Source: Symbiodinium natans | Taxonomy: Eukaryota > Sar > Dinophyceae > Suessiales > Symbiodiniaceae | Length of the DNA: 62,000 nucleotides | Reading direction: 5' to 3' | NCBI GenBank assembly: GCA_905221605.1 | Contig: CAJNDS010000081.1 | Location: forward strand, 1-62,000 | Part shown: piece by piece, positions 1 to 11,119 of the stretch | Layout of the letters: every line of letters begins with the position of its first letter | Numbering within the stretch: the stretch's first letter is position 1 | Translations under genes and position numbers: made by a program | Notes under the pieces: model-generated | Databases searched by the model: none | Seen by the model: the letters and a program-made list of their open reading frames with translations, nothing else | Told to the model about the DNA's origin: nothing

Positions 1-311
1 GTCTGAAGTCTTGGTCCAGAGCCTGGAAAGTGCCAGTCGTTCCCTCTCTGCAAAAGCAATTTAGAAGAGACCACGACTGTTCTGGCAGACGCCGCCAATG
101 TAAGCCAGTCGTGAAGCCAGGTCTTTACCGCACTGAGAACCGGAGAACATTGCAACAAGTTGGACTGTGCAAAAACAAGTTTCGTCAAATCTCGTCGTTA
201 TCCGGGAACGGAACCTGCAACCAAGACAAGTTCGTTGTGAAAGAGCTGATTAAATTGGAGCTCGGCGGACAGCACCAAAACCGAGTGCTGCAGGCAGTGA
301 AGTCTGACTAG
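1..311 (+). CDS. 3' end of an unrecognised gene (fragmentary exons)
   Basis: Not recognised. Three protein-like stretches occur in different frames: one beginning SEVLVQSLESASRS near base 2, one reading EETTTVLADAANV that runs into a GTAAGC donor near 107, and a last one reading DKFVVKELIKLELGG that ends in a stop at 309-311. The last begins after an AG near 215-225 and looks like a terminal exon. The change of frame between the first two (near 60) is either a frameshift or an intron boundary that could not be placed. The gene would start upstream of the window. It lies directly before the TTTAGGG-derived tract. No domain is visible. Confidence 0.3.
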   Translation, partial: LKSWSRAWKVPVVPSLQKQFRRDHDCSGRRRQCKPVVKPGLYRTENRRTLQQVGLCKNKFRQISSLSGNGTCNQDKFVVKELIKLELGGQHQNRVLQAVKSD

Positions 312-417
312 CAAAGGTGCATACAGGTAGATTCCAAGGCCCGAAGAAGACTTGCGCCTGAGCAGTAATGCAAAGATAGGAGACACTTTCGAAACGCTAG
401 CTTAGACAGGAAAAGGA

Positions 418-2335
418 ATTTTAGGGACTAGAGATTTTAGGGTGCAGGGATTTTAAGGTTGACGGATTTTGGGGTTTAGGGATTTTAGGGTGCAGGGATT
501 ATTACGGATTTTGGGGTTTGGAGATTTTCGGGTTTAGGATGGTTTAGGGATTTTCGGGTTTAGGGGTATTTAGGGTTTAGGGGCTGTAGGGTTTAGGGGT
601 TTTAGGGTTTAGGGATTATAGGTTTAGGGAGTTTAGGGTTTAGAGATTTTAGGCTTTAGGCATCATGCTTTTAGAGGAGTTTAGGTTTAGTGGAATTTTA
701 GCGTTTAGGGAGTTCAGGGATTTACGGGTTTAGGACTTTCAGCGTGTATGGATTTTAGGCTTTAGGGATGTTTGCACGTAGAGGTTTTTAGGGTTTCGAG
801 GGTTAAGAGATTTTGGGCTTAGGGATTTTAGATCTATTTTTTTTCTGGGATTTCGGGTTTTTAGGGTTCAGGGATTTTAGGGTTTAGATTTGTTTGGCTT
901 CGGGGTTTTAGGGTATAAGGAGCTAGGGATTTTAGGGTTTAGGGGTTATAGTGTTCAGAGATTTTGAGGTTTAGGGGTTTGAGGGTGTAGGGATGTTAAG
1001 GTTAAGGGGTTGTAGGGTTCAGGAAATTTCGGGTTTAGGGTTTGTAGGGTTCAGGGTTCAGGATATGTGGGTGTTTCGGGATTTCAAGGTTTAGGGGGGT
1101 GGAGCGTGTAGGGATTTTCGGGTTTAGGGTGTTCAGGTTTAGGGTTTAGGGTTTTCAGGGTTTAGGGATGTTCAGGTTTAGGGCTTTTAGGGTTCAGGGA
1201 TGTCAGGGTGTACGGGTTGTAGGGTTGTGGGTTTTAGGTTTTAGGGGTTATAGGCGTTCAGAGGTTGAGGTTTGAGGGTTTAGGGATTTCAGGGTTTAGG
1301 TTTAGGGACTTGAGGGTTTAACAGTTTTTGGGTCTAGAGGTTATTGTGTTCAGAGATTTCAGGGCTTAGTTTTTTTTTTTTCTCTCAATTTTTGGGTTTA
1401 GGGGTTTCAGGGTTAGGGGGTGAGCGGGTTCAAGGGTTTTAGGGTTTAGGGTTTTTAGGGTTTATTGTTTTGGGGTTGAGGGGTGCCAGGGTTTTTGGGC
1501 TTTTAGGGTTTAGGGTTTTTGGGTTCAGGGATTTCGGGTTTCGGGGTCGGGTCCAGGGATTTTAGGGTTTAGGGGGTCTAGGGTCTGGGCATTTGAGGGT
1601 TTGGGGTTGTTAGGGATTAGGGATTTGGGATTTGGGATTTGAGGGTTTAGGGTCTTTCGGGTTTAGGGATCGGGGTCAGAGGGTTCAGGGTTTTTTAGGG
1701 TGCAGGGATTTTAGGATTTGGGGGTGTTAGGGTTTTTGGGGGGTTTTAGCATTCAGGGATTTTCGGTTTTGGGGATTTCAGGGTTTCGGAGTCAGAGGGT
1801 TCATGTATTTTCGTGCTCAGGGGTGTTTGCAAGGTTCAGGCATTTTAGGGTTTACTGTTTAGGGTTTAGGGGTTAGAGGGTTCTGAAACTTTTGGGGTGT
1901 AGGGTTTGTAGGCTTTAGGGGTTTCAGGGTTTAGAGCTTATAGGGCTTCGGGGTTGTAGGGTTCAGAGGTTTCAGTGCAGGGATTTTAGTTTCTAGCGGG
2001 GGCGGGGGGGCATTCAGGTTTGTTAGGTTTTCGGGTTTCAGGGTTTCTGTATTTTTGGATTTAGGTGTTGCAAGGTTCAGAGTTTTGGGTTTACAGGCTT
2101 TGGGATGTTTAGGGGTTATCAGGGATTTTAGGGTTTAGGTTTTTTTAGGGTTTAGGGTTCAGGCATTGTTGAGTTCAGGGATGGGGTTTGTTTGGGGATT
2201 CTATGAGTTAGGGATTTTAGCGATTTAGAGATTTTCGGGATTTTAGGGATTTTAGTTTTCAAGGTTCGGGATTTTTGGGTTCCGGGTAGTTAGGGTTTAG
2301 TGTTTAGGTGTGCTCGGGCCTGCAAGGTTCAGGGT
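418..2335. repeat. Degenerate TTTAGGG (telomere-type) tract
   Basis: About 1.9 kb made of drifting 7-8 bp units around TTTAGGG, with frequent variants such as GATTTTAGGG, TTCAGGG and TTTCGGG, all in the same orientation. TTTAGGG is the telomere repeat reported for dinoflagellates. The units are too diverged for an active telomere, so this reads as an old interstitial or captured telomeric array. It ends just before the GACTCG-rich module and the eIF3m exons. No gene is seen inside. Confidence 0.9.
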
Positions 2336-2394
2336 CAACTTGAAAGGTGACCTGGGGCTTTGACGTTTCAGGGTTTTAAGCTTCTATGGCTTCT

Positions 2395-2530
2395 GGCGTA
2401 CTCCTTTTTTTGCGATCGCTTTCTGGTTCGCTGTCCTGTTTTCTGACTCGTGCCCATGCCGTTTTCGGACTTGCGCCTGCCCGTTTTTAGACGGCCCATT
2501 TCGTTTTGGAGACTCGCCTTCCCGCACCCA
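2395..2530. repeat. GACTCG/TTTTC-rich module beside TTTAGGG tract (copy 1)
   Basis: A short region with recurring TTTTCTGACTCG-like words (TTTCTGGTTCG, TTTTCTGACTCG, GTTTTCGGACTTG, GTTTTGGAGACTCG). The same vocabulary recurs at 13850-13965 and, reverse-complemented, at 12905-13045, each time next to a TTTAGGG tract. It is probably a subtelomere-associated repeat. Confidence 0.5.
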
Positions 2531-2749
2531 TTTGAGGTACCATGGCCTCTTCCAGGGCGCGGCTTCGGAGGCCCTGACCAAACCAGAGGCCGGCTGTTGG
2601 ATTCCATCTCTGAAGATTACTGAAAGCACGTTTCGGAAGTCCAGTTCCATTGCAGTACTCAGATCTCTGTTCGAGCAGGGTCACCTCAGTACTAGTACTG
2701 GTATATCGAGGTCCCTTCCGCAGGACACGCCTGAAGTCATAATCTCCAG

Positions 2750-4108
2750 GTCGTTGAACAGACCATCCAGCTGATCAAGGACATCCGTGCGCAGGGATCA
2801 TGCAGCTGGTTATGCGAGGATTGAGAGTTTAGCACCTCAATCGAAATGTTTGTCCAGTCCAGGATGCAGTGATGCTCCCAGCTGTGATTCAGTTCGACGA
2901 CATTTTGATGCTGGACTCGGTCAAGGCAAGCTTTTGAAGGAACGCTGTTGAATACATGTGTGGTCCATGTCCCGCATGTCGGAGGCCTTGCGGAGCACCT
3001 CGCAGGGAAACCTTGTGGGCTTGTGCGAAATCTTCTTGCATCTGACCCAGGCAGTGCGGAGATTTCCTTTCTTCCATGACGCTCCAAGATTGTTTCCAAG
3101 GTCTGGTTCTGTAGATGACCTCAAGGACATGCAGATGAACAAAAAATGTGCCAAGGCTTGTTTCAATTCTGCCTGTGAATTTGCCAACGCTTCCTGCAGG
3201 ACTTCCACAAGAAGAACGAAAAGCTCTTCGACGAGCATTCCCTGAACTTTCAGGCAGATCATAGCAGCATTCTTTCTTCCAAAGACGCAGCGCCACATCA
3301 TGGAACACAGACAGAAGAGGCACAGGCTCACAGTTTCTGGTTGAATGAGAGTTGAATGCAGCTTGGAAGGACGCGATGTCCAAGATTAGACTTCTGACCT
3401 TGGCCACCATGGCTCGGGGACAGCCAGTGTCCCAATTCTGCAGAACTACGAGAACCTAGACATGAGTCACTCATGATGGATGCTTAGGTCGGAACTTCCT
3501 TTAGACGACATCGCAAAGCGCATCCAGGAGCTTAGGGGCCAGTGGCCAGCGTAGGATTCTCTTTGCACAATTTTGCACATCTTCTCCAGGAGAGCCCCAC
3601 GGCAGTTGAGCCTTGGGTGGTTCGGGCGATCTCGGAGGGAGTCATTGACGGCCGCATTGACCAGCTGAACCGGAAGGCGTGATGGCATGAGTCCATGTAC
3701 TTAAGCACTTACGTCATCGGCATCATCTTGCAGACTGGAAGTCGGAACCTGAGCATGGATTTTGTTCAGGTGCTCGTGAAATCAGCCTTCTTGCGCAAGT
3801 TTGAGAAGGAGGACACGGAGGGGGCAAGGTTCCCAAGAGGCTTGAAAGACCGACAGTTCTGCAAAGTTCAGGAGTGGAACTTCTTGGATTCCAAGCCACG
3901 GCCGCAGTTCATTGAAGCGCATGCGGGATGTGCGAAGGTGGCAAGAGAGCATCCTTCGGCTTGCAGGTTATCGCATTGGATCGAGAACTTGGAGCAAGTA
4001 ATCAAGTTCCTTGGTGAGCAAAAAAACAAGACCGAGGCGGGACGGACGGCCGAAAGTCCCAGTGGTATGCCGGATAAACATTTTGACTTTCAGGCTCTGA
4101 CAGCCTAG
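2750..4108 (+). CDS. EIF3M: Eukaryotic translation initiation factor 3 subunit M, C-terminal half
   Basis: eIF3m is a PCI-domain subunit of the eIF3 complex that helps load mRNA on the 40S ribosome. Ten exons join in one frame: 2750-2788, 2863-2925, 3006-3050, 3200-3253, 3370-3422, 3488-3548, 3590-3676, 3770-3823, 3872-3894, 3967-4108 (stop TAG). They carry IQFDDILMLDSVK, NLVGLCEIF, KKNEKLFDEHSL, SKIRLLTLATMA, then the winged-helix part EPWVVRAISEGVIDGRIDQL, KSAFLRKFEKE and WIENLEQVIKFLGEQ, in the same order as the C-terminal half of animal and plant eIF3m. All nine introns (41-149 bp) start with GC and all acceptors are AG followed by G. The N-terminal half was not found; a possible further exon reads VLRSLFEQ near 2656-2680, but most of the upstream space is TTTAGGG-derived repeat. 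The C-terminus is longer than usual. It could be intact with 5' exons outside the window, or 5'-truncated. Confidence 0.85.
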
Positions 4109-4713
4109 ACGTTTTTGTCTGATGCTGGCCAAGCGCGTGCTGGCCTTACTGCAGTAGTGACTCATGGCCACTAGCCGCTAGTTCATCGCAATATGCAGCA
4201 CTTTTGCGACATGGTACATAGGCTCACTAGGTACACAAACGAGAAAGCAAGCCAATCCTTTTCAGGTGCTCAAACGAGCCGAGCCACCTTGCGCTGCCTT
4301 GGCGAGTACGTTTCCTCTTCTGACCTCCGGCCACCCAGCACCTTCGGGCAGACGAGACCAGACTTTGCGCATGAATGCTTAACATGTTAGCTCAGACCCT
4401 GGTAGAACACAATGTAACACACACAGCACCGAACACAATGCAGTCACCCTGGTGCCCGTGAGAGTAACGTCGCTCGAAGAATCGTGTACAAATTACCATG
4501 CAGGCCGTCGTGCAATCTGTAGAGGGTGTAAGCGCTTGCGACACGGCTCAGATGGCAGAATGCCGGATCAGGCAAACAAAAATGTCACCGTGTGACTCCT
4601 GCTTGCTTTACATCTTGCCTGCATGCCTCATTCCAGGGCTGGTCGTGGGCTGCTGCTGAGCTGTTCGGATTTGCCTGTAGAGTCAATCAGCTGCAAATAC
4701 CCCCTGGCAATAA
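4109..4713. other. Gene-poor stretch
   Basis: About 600 bp following the eIF3m stop. Only short open frames without protein-like composition are seen. It presumably contains the 3' UTR and the intergenic spacer. Confidence 0.4.
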
Positions 4714-5298
4714 ATGTTCTTGTCGTTTCGGCATGTCCGTGCCTGCTCATGCGCAGGAGGCTCACCTGGCACTTCCGCTCCTTCTCAGATGCCTGGCCGT
4801 CATGTTGTAGGATGTTGTTGCCAGGGGCATGGCAGCATTCCTGCCATACTCGTAGCAGCTACAGCTACAACACAGGCTGGTGGTCAATGGGCGTTTGGCA
4901 AGGAAAGTCAAGATATCAACCCGCCAGGCTGCAAGGTGCTTCAGTTTGGGGCTTGGCTTCATGGTTTCATGCATGGAGGTGCCATGAAACATCATGAAGT
5001 ACGCGTTTGTGGTACGCAACCGTACGTGGTGATTTGGTGCCATTTGGAAACGGGGCACCCTTGCCGACTAGTCCTCGAGGATCCTTCGTTGCTCAGTCTT
5101 AGGTTACAATTGGCCATTTCCAAGCCGCGTGCTTCGCAGCTCTTTGCGGGTCGCCTTCACCAGGTTCGCAGGGGATGGCAGGGGATCGCGGATGATCGCC
5201 AGAACTCGCAGCGGGTGTGGGGCCATCAGGGGGGGTCGTTGAGGCATTGGCCCGCCGCCTCCCAGCTGCCTTGGAGAGCGCACCGGCAGTTTTGGTGA
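4714..5298 (+). CDS. Uncharacterised 194-residue open frame
   Basis: An uninterrupted ATG-initiated frame of 194 codons. The middle part (residues 25-130) looks protein-like, with a Gly/His-rich segment (QFGAWLHGFMHGGAMKHHEV) followed by VIWCHLETGHPCRLVLEDPS. The last 60 residues are rich in Arg, Gln and Trp and may be out of frame with a real exon that starts near 5205 in another frame. No family is recognised. It may be one or two exons of the gene that continues to about 7913. Confidence 0.35.
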   Translation: MFLSFRHVRACSCAGGSPGTSAPSQMPGRHVVGCCCQGHGSIPAILVAATATTQAGGQWAFGKESQDINPPGCKVLQFGAWLHGFMHGGAMKHHEVRVCGTQPYVVIWCHLETGHPCRLVLEDPSLLSLRLQLAISKPRASQLFAGRLHQVRRGWQGIADDRQNSQRVWGHQGGSLRHWPAASQLPWRAHRQFW

Positions 5299-7913
5299 TC
5301 TCTTGGTCGCCGGCTGAGATTGCGGCCATAGACAACGTGGACCTAAGAGCGCCATATCTTGATCCAATGCGACATGAACAATATGCCAGGCTGGAGTACT
5401 ACGCGGAGCATGGCCTGGTCGATCACGACCATGTGGCGGTCTGGGAGCATGCCGGCTTCTCGAGTTGGCACACTGCGGGTCAATTGCACCACATTGCAAG
5501 ATTGCATGATATTGCATGATCTTGCATGATATTGCATGATATTGCATGATATTGCATGATATTGCATGATATTTCATGATATTGCATGATATTGCATGAT
5601 ATTGCATGATATGCGGCTCAAAAGTCTAGGTATGTAACTGGCTCCCGGGCGTCTTTCCGCGACATAGGGTTTGTAACAAAGCCGTTCTGCTTGCGACAAG
5701 CAGTCCGCGACAAACCTCCGCGACAAGCCTCCGCGACAAGCCTTTGCGACAAGCCCGTTCTTGGAACTGCATGGGTTTCGTATCTCGTTTTCAAGACAGC
5801 GCGAAACAGCCGCAACAAACCCCGCGACATACGTATGAAACAAGTGGGCGCGACATACGTATGTAACACAGGCGGGTGGCGGGATACCGCGACATACCCC
5901 TATTCAGAGCCACAGCCAATATTGCATGTACTGTCGTACGGACTTCGTCGACTGGATGGTGGCATGGGGATTGACCACTGAATCAAGTGTTCGTGGATCC
6001 GAGTGCCAAGGCTGGCAAGGCGCTGCGAGAGTGTTTCCTGTCGGACGAGGAGGCGGTGGGCTCAGATGGCCATGGGATGTTGCGATCGCATGCGAGCACG
6101 TTGGGTTCACTTGCAGGAGGCCCGCCTCTTTCAGATACAGGACCGGCGCTTAGATTGGCTTGGCTTGGTGTGTGTGCCCTGATGAGCCCACAGCGGTGCT
6201 TCCTGCGCACAGCATCGTGTGACTCCCCCGAATACCCCGGGTGCAAAACAAGATTCTTTTGTGCGAGAGCCTTTTTGGCCGCCCTTATGATGTCGTGCAA
6301 GCGCAGAGATTGGCAGAGATGCTCCAATGCGCAGAGGGGTTGAGAAGGCTGGCACGATTGAGCATGATCGAGAGGCTCCAAGTCGCGTGTGGCTTGGAGC
6401 AGACCCCTGACTTTCCCTCAGTGTATTCCACGCAACAGCTGTCCTTCATCAAATTGGTCTCTGTGTGTGTACGCCCTGATTCCAAGCTTAGGGTTTCGCA
6501 AGGATCGAAGCAGGGGGCACGGGTGCATTCTCTGGTTCTTGTGCCAACGACGACGGCCACATTGCAGTGACATGGGAGTGATCTCTCCCACGTACCTGCC
6601 AGGTTCAGTGTCAGCAATGCAGTTGTTTGCCGCTTAATAGGTATCCTGAAGGTTGAACAGATATGTCATGTCGTCTTCTAGTCTGGGAGATTCCCCTGCG
6701 CTCTGTGTGTGCTGGGTGTGTGCGTGTTGTGGTCATCGTCCCGTCTGCCCTGCAGCATCGGATGCAAAGGTTTGGCCTCGAGCGGGGCATAAACATCAGC
6801 GCCATGTCCTGCACAGGCCGGACGAACGACGAAAGCGAGCATGCGACGTCAAAAATGACAAGATCTGATTGAAGCTGTTTGTGGCAGTGCGGGCGATCGA
6901 GTTTCCGACTTGGGTGACATCCTGATGCTGTCGACCCTCGACCGAGAAACTCCCCTAGATCAAGTGCATTCAAGTGCTTTCTTGCGCTAATTACGTCCTG
7001 GTGGAGCTCCAGAACTGTCAACTCTTCAAATCCTGTTTTGGATGCGTGGTTGTATTGTGCGCAGATCGGGGCAAGTGGCCAGGAAACACCCTGTGAAAGC
7101 TCGGAACTCGTTGTACGCTTTTGACACATATTCGGGAATATCAAACTGTGCTAATGATTGCAGACGAGTCCTGTTCTTCAGGCACAGGAACGTCCGCTGT
7201 TTTGAATTGCAGATAGCTTTCAAATGCGTGTCGTTCTGAAGTTGGCCATGTTGGTTGGCCCTTCACGCTGGGTGTCTTCCATCTCAGGTTCTCCCAGTGT
7301 GGGCTCTGCACGGGGCTCTGCCCGTGACCCTTCACGAGTTCGTCCCACTCTGCGTCGAACTGTCCTCAATCCCTTTGAGCGCACAGCAGAAGACGGACAG
7401 GCTTCCTCGCTGTCGTCTTCATCGTCAGCATCACTGTCGTGCCTTCTCGCATCAACAAAAACGCTGTTGCTCCCTTTCAAACTCCACGGTCAGACTGTGG
7501 GCTAGAGCAGATTGAACGGGCATGCGGGCCACGGGCGATTGATTGCAGTTCACTGCGGGTCATTGCATCATTGCGGGTTATTGCGGGTCATTGCGGGTTA
7601 TTGCGGGTCATCGCGGGTCTCAGAAGTGGCCCTTTTTCTGATGGGAGTTTAGAGTGCGCAGTTTTTGCAGGAGCAGGTGCCCCTGTGGGTCTCCGAATGC
7701 ATCCCGTTGGCAAGGCGGGAACTCTGGTCAGTATGGCTGTCGCGCCAAAATCTGAAGTAGTGACGGGATGTGACGGGGGCGATGTTTGTTGCCATCAGCG
7801 CTCCATACAGGCCTTCCAACAGGCTTGTGGTGGACCTGCTGCCATCAGCTAAGGAGGCCCAAGGGGTGGAGGGCACGAGTCCAGTGATTTCGGAGTTGAA
7901 GAGTTCAGACTGA
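5217..7913 (+). CDS. Unrecognised multi-exon gene
   Basis: Several plus-strand stretches look coding and may belong to one gene: 5217-5465 (VISWSPAEIAAIDNVDLRAP, then a His/Tyr-rich stretch ending DHDHVAVWEHAGF); 5987-6110 (FVDPSAKAGKALRE); about 6116-6165 after a TTGCAG acceptor (EARLFQIQDRRLDWL); 6241-6420 (KILLCESLFGRPYDVV followed by a Leu-rich helix); a Ser/Arg-rich stretch at 7240-7470; 7671-7726 between TTTTTGCAG and a GTCAGT donor (EQVPLWVSECIPLARREL); and a terminal exon with stop at 7911-7913 (VVDLLPSAKEAQGVEG). No domain is recognised. Two decamer arrays and one dispersed repeat sit in what would be its introns. The link between these pieces is inferred from strand and order only; two genes are equally possible. 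Confidence 0.4.
5493..5610. repeat. Decamer tandem array ATTGCATGAT
   Basis: About twelve nearly perfect copies of ATTGCATGAT, with single changes such as CTTGCATGAT and ATTTCATGAT. The unit contains the palindrome ATGCAT. It lies between coding-like stretches and abuts a dispersed repeat. Confidence 0.95.
5637..5925. repeat. Dispersed CGCGACATACGTATG repeat, copy 1
   Basis: Shares with 54958-55180 the ordered blocks GTTTCGYATCTC, ATTCAAG-like, GCGACATACRTAT, CGTATGTAACA, then CTATT-AGA-CACAGCCA. Copy 1 also holds a local tandem of CCGCGACAAGC words at 5700-5755. It looks like an old non-autonomous mobile element; no terminal repeats or target duplication could be fixed. Confidence 0.6.
7553..7620. 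repeat. Decamer tandem array ATTGCGGGTY
   Basis: Six to seven copies of a 10-bp unit, ATTGCGGGTC or ATTGCGGGTT. The unit length and the first five bases (ATTGC) are the same as in the array at 5493-5610. Confidence 0.85.
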
Positions 7914-7919
7914 CATGTG

Positions 7920-8132
7920 TTGGCTCATGCTGGCACACGGTGTCCTTGTGTGTTGGTTTTCGGCACGAGCCGTGTGCATGACACGACGGGAGAGCACGGG
8001 ACGTTTGTCGGGAACACGGTTGGAGGACAGTTGGAGCACAGTCGGAGCACCGTTGGCCGCACGTTGGAAAGTGCGACCCACGAAGCATGAAGCATCGAAC
8101 ACGTATGATCCAGCACAATCAGCATGAGCCAA
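7920..8132. repeat. Perfect 13-bp inverted repeat pair
   Basis: TTGGCTCATGCTG at 7920-7932 is matched by its exact reverse complement at 8120-8132. It frames 187 bp directly upstream of the ATG at 8160. It may be the remains of a small inverted-repeat element or chance. Confidence 0.3.
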
Positions 8133-8159
8133 TGACTCACAACGACCAAACCATGCAAA

Positions 8160-10957
8160 ATGGCATATGATCATCCGCAAGCCGCAAGCAGCATGCGTAA
8201 GAGTGCCTCCCATGGTGGGCTGCCACGCTGGGATGCAAAGCGCGATCCGAAGCAGCGTCGAGCCCTCTTGCGGCACATCGACTTTGTCAAAGCAGGAGCG
8301 GTACTTCCTGAGATCCCAGCAGCTGACAGACAGCTTGATTCGATGTGTTTTTTGAGTTTTGTACTGGCAGGCTTTCCCGACATCGTGTGCTTCGAACAGA
8401 CGGGCCAGCGCGCCAGATCAGAGGATCGGCGCGAGCAGCTACTCCAGGCCCTGCAAAAGGGAGACGCCGAGCGTCTGCAGAAGCTTTGTGCCGTGGCCCT
8501 CTCGGATCCTGCGCTGGCCAGTACAGACCTTGTTGCCACTTGCAAGAAGCTGCTCCGCCACCTCCTGCACTTCCGGAAGGTCTTGAAGGAAGGCCGCACG
8601 TTTCTTCAAGGCGTTCCGTGGGATTATCCAGCAGAGCAAGTCGACATCAATGTTGGCCTGCTGCGGAACTCACAGTGGGGAGCTGGCATCTGGGATGACG
8701 AGCTATTGGCCAAGGCCAAAATCATGAAGGATGCCGATCTCCTGAAGCTGCTGCGTTCCGTGCGGCCTTTGAACGATGATGGCTCCCTGAAGACTCGGGT
8801 AGACACTCATCGCTGCATAAGGGCTTGGTTGACTCTCACTGAAGCAGGCGTGCTAAGTGAACACCTGTCCAGGACCCCATATGACCCCATGCGGGAGTGT
8901 TTTGAGATGTTTTGAGTGTTTTTGGACTTCTTGGAAGGATTGCTGGGGATTGTTCAATCGTGTGCTCCGCGCAGGATGCTTCTCTTGCGCCTGTGCGAGT
9001 GCGGCAAAGCTGGCGTGCCTTTGATATCGTTTGCTCAGAGCTGCCGAAGGAATCGGCTGGCTGGGGTCAGTCAGGTTTGAAATGTGGCACTTTCTGCCGA
9101 TGTGAGTTTACGGAGGTTGTCCTGTTGGCCTCCGCTTGTGCTTTGCTTGTTTGGGGGTACTTGCACGACAGAGTTCTGTATTTGGAATGTGCAGGACTCT
9201 TTTGCCACATCTGCACATTCTCTGCACACTCTGCTCGCTCTGCAGACACTGCAAGGTCGCCTTGGGAATGGCTTTGGCTGAGCCGTGGTTTCTGTTGCAA
9301 TATGGTGGAGGTGTGCAGCTGGCGTTCGTTATGGAGGCGTGACTCACGGAATTCCCTTATTCGATGTGACCCATGTTAAGCCCTTTGATGAGTAGTAACG
9401 GCCTTTCCATTTGGATTGTTGGTCAACTTGTTATACTTTCTATATGAAGAAACTTCCGAGATAATGCAAAATTGTCAGGGAATGGTGCTAAAGGGACAAG
9501 CGAAACGTGGAGTAAGATCGTTGGGATGAAAGATAACTCCTCACAAGTAAATTCTCGTCTGCAGTTCTTCTTGTGTTGATGAAGGGTATCAATGGAGCAT
9601 CGCAGTGACAAGAGCAACTCGGGGTCTGAGGCCTCTGGGCCTCTATGGGTGTGGTCGAAATCCACGTTTCTTAGGGGTGAATGTGCAGTCCCTTGCACAG
9701 GAGCTGTGGAAGCACCTCTGGAAGGACGCTCCATTTCCAGTGCTCGCATTATGAATGTTGGTGAGTTTTTGGAACGTGGTGTTGTGAACTTTTTGGTAAG
9801 CAGTCGATCTCGGCTGCACCTCAGGGAGCGCAGCTCAACAAGACGTCTGAGCTGAAGGTGGTGCCCATCCTCCAAGGATGGCTCACGGGCTCCTGGAGCT
9901 GTTGCCAGGTAGTTGTAAGTGGGCTTGCAAGTGGCTTTTGCACGGCCGCCTGCTCTTTAGTTTTGCCAGTTGGAGAGCAGGACAAGCCTCCGGACTTCGA
10001 GACCTTTCTGGATACGTACGAGCAGAGCAGCAGCGGGACCTTTACCAGTGCACTCTCCTTTCTGTTCTTAACCGAATGGGGGCAGATGCAAGGATCGTTA
10101 AGAAGTGACATCACGGGGGCTGACAAGCGATGCCAGGAGTTGCTGCTGAAGGGCCCGCTGGCAGCATTGAACACAGCTCGGCGCATCCTGCAACGTTGCC
10201 GCAATCATGCGAGGGTTGCCAGCTTACCGCCCAACTTCAAGTGCAACACAGCCTGACACACTTTCACACTGCAGGGAGGAGGTCGGGGCTGTCTCCGAGA
10301 AGGGACCTGCAGATGCCGAAGCTGCGCGGGTGGCCACCGTGCTTTGCGTCATCCCAAGCCCGGCACTAGTGGTTTTGGGACACCAGGGGCTTCTGGACAG
10401 AACTTGGCTTGCTGATCTGCTTTACCTCTTCTTTGCAAGCTCCCCCAAGCTCCCCCGAAAGTGTCCCAAAGCCAAACCTCTTCACAAGAAAGCATGGTAT
10501 GAACTAGATTGCCTTGCAGAGGCTCTTTCCTACGATGCTCCAGCACCGCGGGTCTTGCACTGCTGCGCTGGCGGCAGCCTTGCAAGTTTGCGCGATGGCT
10601 GTCGGCCTGTCACTGACCTGGTCGGCGAAGATGCTGGGACAGCAGAGATGATTCAACCATGAAACGAGATGCGTGTTGCCCTCCTGCGCGCCCCCCCCCC
10701 CCCCGTTTGGTAAGGCCGGGGCCGGTGGAGGAGCCAGCGGAGGCTGAGGCTGCGCCGAGCGCGCCCGAATCGCAGAACGACCTGGGTGCCTGCATGGTGG
10801 CTGCTGCCGAGCAGCTGCAGCACATCGGCTATCCGAAGGCTCCGAGAAGCCAGGTGGGAGTCTGAGCTTACTCCCTTTGAACTCCCAACACCTCCCTCTC
10901 TGCCCCACTTGCTTCAGATGTTTCAGGAGCAAGCTGCCATGAAGACGATCTTGTAGC
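8160..10957 (+). CDS. Unrecognised gene opening with a 251-codon frame
   Basis: Begins ATGGCATATG and stays open for 251 codons to 8915, the longest plus-strand frame with convincing composition: helical, charged, Leu-rich, with KKLLRHLLHFRKVLKEGRTF near residue 130 and SLKTRVDTHRCIRAWL near 210. Downstream plus-strand exons fit the same gene: 8971-9064 after CGCGCAG (WRAFDIVCSELPKES); about 9680-9740 (AQELWKHLWKDAPFPVL); from 9831 after CACCTCAG (NKTSELKVVPILQGWL); 9975-10256 (PDFETFLDTYEQSSSG and QELLLKGPLAALNTARRI); 10277-10660; 10715-10855 (Ala/Glu-rich, QNDLGACMVAAAEQLQ); and a last short exon behind a pyrimidine tract reading MFQEQAAMKTIL with stop near 10955. Whether the 251-codon frame is one long exon or a retrocopied piece is open. 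No family is recognised. Confidence 0.45.
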
Positions 10958-11015
10958 TTGGCTTTAGGAGTGCCTTAGGACCTTAGGCAGCTGTGAGTTC
11001 GCTTGTGCGCTCAAC

Positions 11016-11119
11016 ATGCTCCGATTCTGCGTCGAAGGTCAGCTTGCGCCCAGGACCTCGAGGACGAGGGACAATTGGTTATTGGAGCCTCCTGACTCCA
11101 AGCCCATCTTGGCTTCGCT
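11016..11119 (+). CDS. Possible first coding exon (35 codons)
   Basis: ATG at 11016 opens MLRFCVEGQLAPRTS and the frame runs into a GTGAGT donor at 11120 after PILASL. The composition is protein-like, but no downstream exon could be joined with confidence, so this may be an isolated or decayed exon. Confidence 0.3.

Noticed and set aside
2868-2960. Frameshift in eIF3m after DSVK (reading QAFEGTLLN)
   Set aside because: A GC donor at 2926 spliced to 3006 preserves phase and gives GNLVGLCEIF, which fits the family better than a one-base indel.
5493-5610. Possible CRISPR array
   Set aside because: A uniform 10-bp unit without spacers; eukaryotic context.
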